Shown one piece after another: positions 6,208 to 8,832 of a stretch of 8,832 nt of DNA. The stretch covers positions 1 through 8,832 of the forward strand of contig CAMZKS010000025.1 of assembly GCA_947311285.1 (NCBI GenBank), written 5' to 3'. This DNA is from an uncultured bacterium (lineage in GTDB: Bacteria; Patescibacteriota; Gracilibacteria; UBA4473). The notes under the pieces are model-generated. The model was not told the origin of the DNA. It did not search any database and was given only the letters and a program-made list of their open reading frames with translations. Both the position numbers and the translations under genes were made by a program. Each line of letters starts with the position of its first letter. The stretch's first letter is position 1.

Positions 6208-6234
6208 TTGACAAAAAAAAAAAAGGTTTTTAAT
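6208..6234 (+). promoter_or_regulatory. Putative promoter of the small Cys protein, with A12 tract in the spacer
   Basis: A perfect -35 TTGACA (6208-6213) is followed 15 bp later by TTTAAT (6229-6234, 5/6 to the -10). The spacer is mostly the homopolymer A12 (6213-6224). The spacer is 2 bp shorter than the optimum, so promoter strength would depend on the length of the A run. Confidence 0.4.
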
Positions 6235-6261
6235 CCTGAGTGAAATTTAACTTTATTAAAA

Positions 6262-6456
6262 ATGGGAAACTCTGAAAAACCTTGTAAATTCTTTGAACAA
6301 GATTGCCGTCCAGTCGAATGCCTCGCTGCTACACTAGCGAGCATGGATTTTCTAGACAATCCAGATTCACCTAATGGTCTTAATGTTGCTTGTGCTATGG
6401 GTTACTGTGCAAAAAGTATTCTGAATGCTATAGAATTAGATGAGAAGAATAATTAG
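6262..6456 (+). CDS. Small Cys-rich protein, function unknown
   Basis: The 64-residue product is not recognised. It is acidic, soluble-looking, has no signal peptide or membrane segment, and carries five cysteines: C8, C15, C20 in the N-terminal half (Cx6Cx4C) and C44, C49 in the C-terminal half (Cx4C). The middle reads LDNPDSPNGLN and the end CAMGYCAKSILNAIELDE looks like an amphipathic helix. The spaced cysteines and protein-like composition argue that it is a real gene; a metal-binding or redox role is only a guess. The reverse strand has a 64-codon frame in the same place, rich in Phe and Lys, which looks like a shadow. The ATG at 6262 is the only in-frame start after the stop at 6241. 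The gene diverges from purK and converges on the epimerase. No Shine-Dalgarno. Confidence 0.6.
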   Translation: MGNSEKPCKFFEQDCRPVECLAATLASMDFLDNPDSPNGLNVACAMGYCAKSILNAIELDEKNN

Positions 6457-6480
6457 AAAAAACAGTTTCAAACATCACAC

Positions 6481-6494
6481 TAAGACCGGTCTTA
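6481..6494. repeat. Perfect 14-bp palindrome between convergent genes
   Basis: TAAGACCGGTCTTA is its own reverse complement. It sits between the stop of the small Cys protein (6456) and that of the epimerase (6500). As RNA it can only form a 5-bp stem with a CCGG loop and lacks a good T run, so it is a poor terminator. A protein binding site is possible. Confidence 0.5.
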
Positions 6495-6499
6495 ATATT

Positions 6500-7477
6500 T
6501 CAGAACTTATCCCGAATTAAATCACTACTCGTTTCTTTGATTTTTGTAATATCTAAATCTTTTACTAAAGCGTTAATCCCCTCTTCTAATTCAATGGTTG
6601 GATTAAACCCTAACTCTTTTTGAATTAAATCAATATCCGCATACTGCCCACGAACATACCCCTCTTTTACGGGATTTGGAATATAAATAGGCGTGACATT
6701 TTTATTGAGTGCCTTATTAATCGTATCAAAAATTTCGTTAAACGAAGTTCCATCACCGCGGCCAATGTTATAAACCTTATTACCAAAACCCTCGGGGGTG
6801 TTAATAGCTAAGTTCATCGCTTGGACGATATCGGCTACGTTCGTAAAATCCCTGAATTGCTCGCCATCACCATAAATTACTGGTGGCAAATCACGCGAAA
6901 TATCCCATAAAAACTGAGAAATCATATTGGCAAATTGCCCTTTCGCTTCCTCGTTTGGCCCATAAACCGACATAAACCGAAACCCGAAAATATCCATCTC
7001 TGGATACACTTGATTAAAGCAAGCGGCACAGTGTTCATAACAAAACTTAGTGGCTGCGTAGTGATTGAGTGGTGTCACGGCTTGTGTCTCTACTAATGGC
7101 AAAGGATTGTTGCCATAAAGAGATGACGTTGAAGCGTAGATAAACTTTTTCACGCCCGTTTTGCGCGCAAACTCAATCGTTCGCACAAAGCTCCCTACCG
7201 AATTAATATATCCATCTGCCATACCCTCCCCCATAAACATAGGGGCCGAACTAGTTCCAGCCAGATGAATAACTACATCAAATTGATTTCCGCATTTTTC
7301 TAAGTCTGCTGTTTCACAGGCATCCCCCTCAATAAAAGTCGTGCCGTTATTCAAATTTTCTGGTATCCCTAAGAATAAATTATCTAAAGCGACAATTTCA
7401 TATTGATCGTTATTGAGGTTGCAAAAATTAGACCCAATAAAACCTGCTCCGCCGGTAACTAATACTCGTTTTTTCAT
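6500..7477 (-). CDS. NAD-dependent nucleotide-sugar epimerase/dehydratase (extended SDR)
   Basis: The 325-residue protein is a complete extended short-chain dehydrogenase/reductase of the UDP-glucose/UDP-GlcNAc 4-epimerase group. Visible: Rossmann motif VTGGAGFIGSN (7-17), LDN (31-33) after the second strand, HLAG (71-74), catalytic S/T region ASTSSLYG (115-122), catalytic Y140xxxK144 in HYAATK, RFMSVYGPNE (167-176), RDFTNVADIVQA (209-220) and YNIGRGDGTSFNEI (236-249). The NAD preference is inferred from the family. The sugar substrate cannot be fixed by eye: GalE-, WbpP- and dTDP-glucose-type enzymes share these motifs. It probably supplies activated sugar for envelope polysaccharide. It stops at TGA, the only one in the window. 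The transcript would have a leader of about 3 nt, and no clear Shine-Dalgarno. Confidence 0.92.
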   Translation of the reverse strand: MKKRVLVTGGAGFIGSNFCNLNNDQYEIVALDNLFLGIPENLNNGTTFIEGDACETADLEKCGNQFDVVIHLAGTSSAPMFMGEGMADGYINSVGSFVRTIEFARKTGVKKFIYASTSSLYGNNPLPLVETQAVTPLNHYAATKFCYEHCAACFNQVYPEMDIFGFRFMSVYGPNEEAKGQFANMISQFLWDISRDLPPVIYGDGEQFRDFTNVADIVQAMNLAINTPEGFGNKVYNIGRGDGTSFNEIFDTINKALNKNVTPIYIPNPVKEGYVRGQYADIDLIQKELGFNPTIELEEGINALVKDLDITKIKETSSDLIRDKF

Positions 7478-7486
7478 GCACCATGT

Positions 7487-7514
7487 ATTGTAAATAAAAA
7501 AAAACGACTGTCAC
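7487..7514 (-). promoter_or_regulatory. Promoter of the epimerase gene, overlapping the upstream terminator
   Basis: On the minus strand, GTGACA (7514-7509, 5/6 to the -35) and TACAAT (7492-7487, 5/6 to the -10) are spaced by 16 bp. The -35 lies within the loop and stem of the ytxH-like gene terminator and the T tract fills the spacer. Transcription would start about 3 nt before the ATG at 7477. Confidence 0.55.
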
Positions 7515-7528
7515 TAAGACAGTCGTTT
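7496..7528 (-). terminator. Intrinsic terminator of the YtxH-like gene
   Basis: A perfect 11-bp stem, AAACGACTGTC (7502-7512) with GACAGTCGTTT (7518-7528), encloses a 5-nt loop. On the minus strand it is followed by a run of nine T (7504-7496). It lies 23 bp after the stop codon of the YtxH-like gene. Confidence 0.88.
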
Positions 7529-7551
7529 AACTTATTGTGTTTGAAGTTCTA

Positions 7552-8040
7552 TTAGCTCTTCGTAATTTTTTTAACCGTTTTGCTGGCAGTTTTACGAGCG
7601 CTGTTCGCTTTTTTTGTCACCGTCTTTTTAGCCGCCTTTACTTTTTTTGTAGCGTCTTTTTTAACGGATTTCACTTTTTTAGTCGCATTTTTTTTAAGAT
7701 CATTTGCCGCCTTGCTCGCATTGGCAGCCACTTCTTCTAATTTTTTTTGTGCTTCTTTACGTGTTTCTTCCGTCATTTCTTTACCGGCTTCGACCACAGC
7801 GTTGAATTGATCTTTCCCCGACTCCATTACCTTTTGTAGTTCTTCAGAGTTTTTAGCCCACTCAACCAACGTGTCACGAGCCTCTAAATCAACTTTAAGA
7901 CCTTCATTAAAAAGGGCTTTCATTGGATTATCTGATTTAGCCAGTTCCGCCCGTAACTTTTTACCCGGTTTTTGTGCAAACAACATGCCATAAAGTCCAC
8001 CCAATATAATCCCGAAAACCAACTTAAAAATACCTTTCAT
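7552..8040 (-). CDS. YtxH-like membrane-anchored protein with lysine-rich histone H1-like tail
   Basis: The 162-residue protein starts with one hydrophobic segment (about 4-22) that ends in GGLYGMLFAQKPGKKLR, the glycine-spaced segment plus PxxGxxxR signature of YtxH/GvpP-type small proteins. Residues about 45-115 are charged and predicted helical, with heptad-like spacing (coiled coil likely). Residues 115-162 hold 19 Lys and 1 Arg in 48, arranged in degenerate repeats of about 11 residues (ATKKVKSVKKD, ATKKVKAAKKT, VTKKANSARKT), like bacterial histone H1-type or AlgP tails that bind DNA. The combination suggests a membrane-tethered nucleic-acid or polyanion binder; that role is inference. 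YtxH proteins are often stress-linked but their biochemistry is unclear. The gene diverges from hisS and has its own terminator. No Shine-Dalgarno (TATGTATTTAA-ATG). Confidence 0.85.
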   Translation of the reverse strand: MKGIFKLVFGIILGGLYGMLFAQKPGKKLRAELAKSDNPMKALFNEGLKVDLEARDTLVEWAKNSEELQKVMESGKDQFNAVVEAGKEMTEETRKEAQKKLEEVAANASKAANDLKKNATKKVKSVKKDATKKVKAAKKTVTKKANSARKTASKTVKKITKS

Positions 8041-8090
8041 TTAAATACATAATTAATACATTCTTTTTTTAACCTTTAAACCGCGTGCGC

Positions 8091-8108
8091 GCAAGTATTT
8101 TAACTTGC
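8091..8108. repeat. Inverted repeat between the divergent YtxH-like gene and hisS
   Basis: GCAAGT (8091-8096) and ACTTGC (8103-8108) are separated by 6 bp in the 175-bp divergent intergenic region, next to the alternating GC-rich stretch CGCGTGCGCGC. It could be an operator for either gene, but a 6-bp repeat can occur by chance. Confidence 0.3.
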
Positions 8109-8131
8109 TATTTAGGGTAAAAAACACTACA

Positions 8132-8137
8132 TATAAT
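8132..8137 (+). promoter_or_regulatory. Consensus -10 element, candidate hisS promoter
   Basis: TATAAT matches the -10 consensus perfectly. No good -35 lies at 16-18 bp (TTGCTA at 8105-8110 is 21 bp away). If used, the hisS leader would be about 70 nt. A leaderless start from ATTAAT (8204-8209) is an alternative. I see no T-box-like specifier or antiterminator in the short leader. Confidence 0.35.
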
Positions 8138-8215
8138 GATACATGTGTTCGACCAGACCACCTATTAAAAATCTGGGCGATCGGATTTATGTGTTAACGA
8201 CAAATTAATTTCAAT

Positions 8216-8832
8216 ATGGCTAAATATTTCAAGGCTCCCACTGGCACAGTAGATTTCCTTCCTGATTACCATGATTATTTCACTTTTGTTAAAAAGGTGA
8301 TCCGTCATCGTTTTAGACAATCGGGGTTTCGTCGTATTTCGCCACCGATGTTTGAGGAAACCGAACTCTTTAAGCGCGCATTAGGTGAAACCAATGATAT
8401 TATTGCTCGTGAGCTTTACAGTTTTAAAGATCGTCAAGGTCGTGAATACACGCTACGCCCAGAAATTACTTCGGGAATCGTACGTTCATTTATTGAAAAT
8501 GAGATGCACTTAGAGGCGCTTCCTAAAGAACTTTATTATATTGAACCTTGTTTTCGGTTTGAACGTCCAAATTCTCGAACTAAACGACAATTTTGGCAAT
8601 TTGGAGCCGAAGTCCTTGGTGAATCTGACCCATCAATTGACGCCCAAATGATGTACCTAGGGCACCGGATCTTAAAAGACTTAGGTTTAGGTGATGTGTG
8701 TGAACTAAAGATTAATACGATTGGAAGTCTGGCTGATCGAAAAGATTTTTTTGAAGCCTTAGCTAATTTTTACAGTGGGAAAGAACGAACCTTAACCCCT
8801 GAGTCTCAAGAAAAACTAGCTCAAAAAAAATA
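8216..8832 (+). CDS. hisS: Histidyl-tRNA synthetase, N-terminal part, cut by window edge
   Basis: The frame begins with ATG at 8216 and stays open for 205 codons plus two bases to the window end, so the C-terminal part is missing. The enzyme charges tRNA-His with histidine (class II synthetase). Visible: the start KAPTGTVDFLPD typical of HisS, class II motif 1 region FRQSGFRRISPPMFEE, LYSFKDRQGREYTLRPEITSG with the LRPE histidine/ATP site, and motif 2 FRFERPNSRTKRQFWQFGAEVLG. Motif 2 normally reads ERPQxGRxRQF; here it is ERPNSRTKRQF, an uncommon but conservative variant. The histidine-specific motifs, motif 3 and the anticodon-binding domain would lie beyond the edge. No Shine-Dalgarno (TTAATTTCAAT-ATG). 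Confidence 0.95.
   Translation, partial: MAKYFKAPTGTVDFLPDYHDYFTFVKKVIRHRFRQSGFRRISPPMFEETELFKRALGETNDIIARELYSFKDRQGREYTLRPEITSGIVRSFIENEMHLEALPKELYYIEPCFRFERPNSRTKRQFWQFGAEVLGESDPSIDAQMMYLGHRILKDLGLGDVCELKINTIGSLADRKDFFEALANFYSGKERTLTPESQEKLAQKK

Noticed and set aside
6165..6359. 64-codon minus-strand frame opposite the small Cys protein
   Set aside because: It crosses the poly-T stretch (giving a Lys/Phe-rich sequence), covers the purKE promoter region and has no recognisable motif; the opposite frame looks much more protein-like.
6500..6502. Possible UGA-glycine recoding (code 25)
   Set aside because: The epimerase ends at TGA at the expected family length, and no long gene has an internal TGA, so the standard code fits.
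6478..7520. Shared 9-mer CACTAAGAC at 6478 and 7512
   Set aside because: Flanks are unrelated and a 9-bp match is expected now and then by chance in a window of this size.
7537..7810. Phe/Leu-rich plus-strand frames over the YtxH-like gene
   Set aside because: They are reverse-strand shadows of the Lys-rich repeats (AAA/AAG read as TTT/CTT).
369..8183. CGATCG palindrome, at least six copies in the window (e.g. near 369, 458, 583, 1069, 5727, 8179)
   Set aside because: More than the one or so expected by base composition, but the sample is small, copies lie in both genes and spacers, and no function can be tied to it from this window.
8138..8215. T-box or other riboswitch before hisS
   Set aside because: The possible leader is only about 70 nt, with no specifier loop, T-box sequence or terminator hairpin.

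Overview
This window looks like a piece of chromosome from a low-GC bacterium that uses the standard genetic code. The eight genes with visible ends stop at TAA (3), TAG (4) and TGA (1), and no in-frame TGA interrupts the long reading frames, so the UGA-to-glycine recoding of some candidate-phyla bacteria is not seen. None of the ten gene starts has a recognisable Shine-Dalgarno sequence. Where a promoter can be placed close to a gene, the 5' leader is often 0-5 nt, so leaderless or near-leaderless mRNA seems common. The protein style (HisS, PurE/PurK, lipoprotein) would fit a Patescibacteria/CPR-type lineage such as Peregrinibacteria, but this is a low-confidence inference; no rRNA or marker tree is available here.

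Layout, left to right. The N-terminal part of a class B penicillin-binding protein (minus) diverges from a full-length bifunctional RelA/SpoT (p)ppGpp synthetase/hydrolase (plus), with two promoters back to back between them. A bidirectional terminator follows the RelA/SpoT gene. Next comes the tmRNA gene ssrA (minus), whose strong promoter abuts that of a small GIY-YIG domain protein (plus). Convergent with the GIY-YIG gene is a secreted lipoprotein with a Cys-rich module and a C-terminal MliC-like lysozyme-inhibitor domain (minus). A tRNA-Asp(GUC) (minus) follows, with its own promoter and a terminator; an 18-bp copy of its 3' end lies 76 bp away. Upstream of it is the two-gene purK-purE operon (minus), which covers the carboxyaminoimidazole branch of purine synthesis. 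A small unrecognised Cys-rich protein (plus) diverges from purK. Then come a nucleotide-sugar epimerase (minus) and a YtxH-like membrane protein with a lysine-rich, histone H1-like tail (minus). The window ends in the first two thirds of a histidyl-tRNA synthetase gene (plus).

Most of this is housekeeping: stringent response, ribosome rescue, translation, purine synthesis, envelope. No CRISPR array, insertion sequence, phage gene or toxin-antitoxin pair is visible, and I do not see a clearly new multi-gene system. The points most worth a second look are the near-absence of ribosome binding sites, the MliC-like lipoprotein, the five-cysteine small protein with an A12 tract in its putative promoter, the YtxH/H1-like protein and the tRNA-Asp 3'-end duplication.
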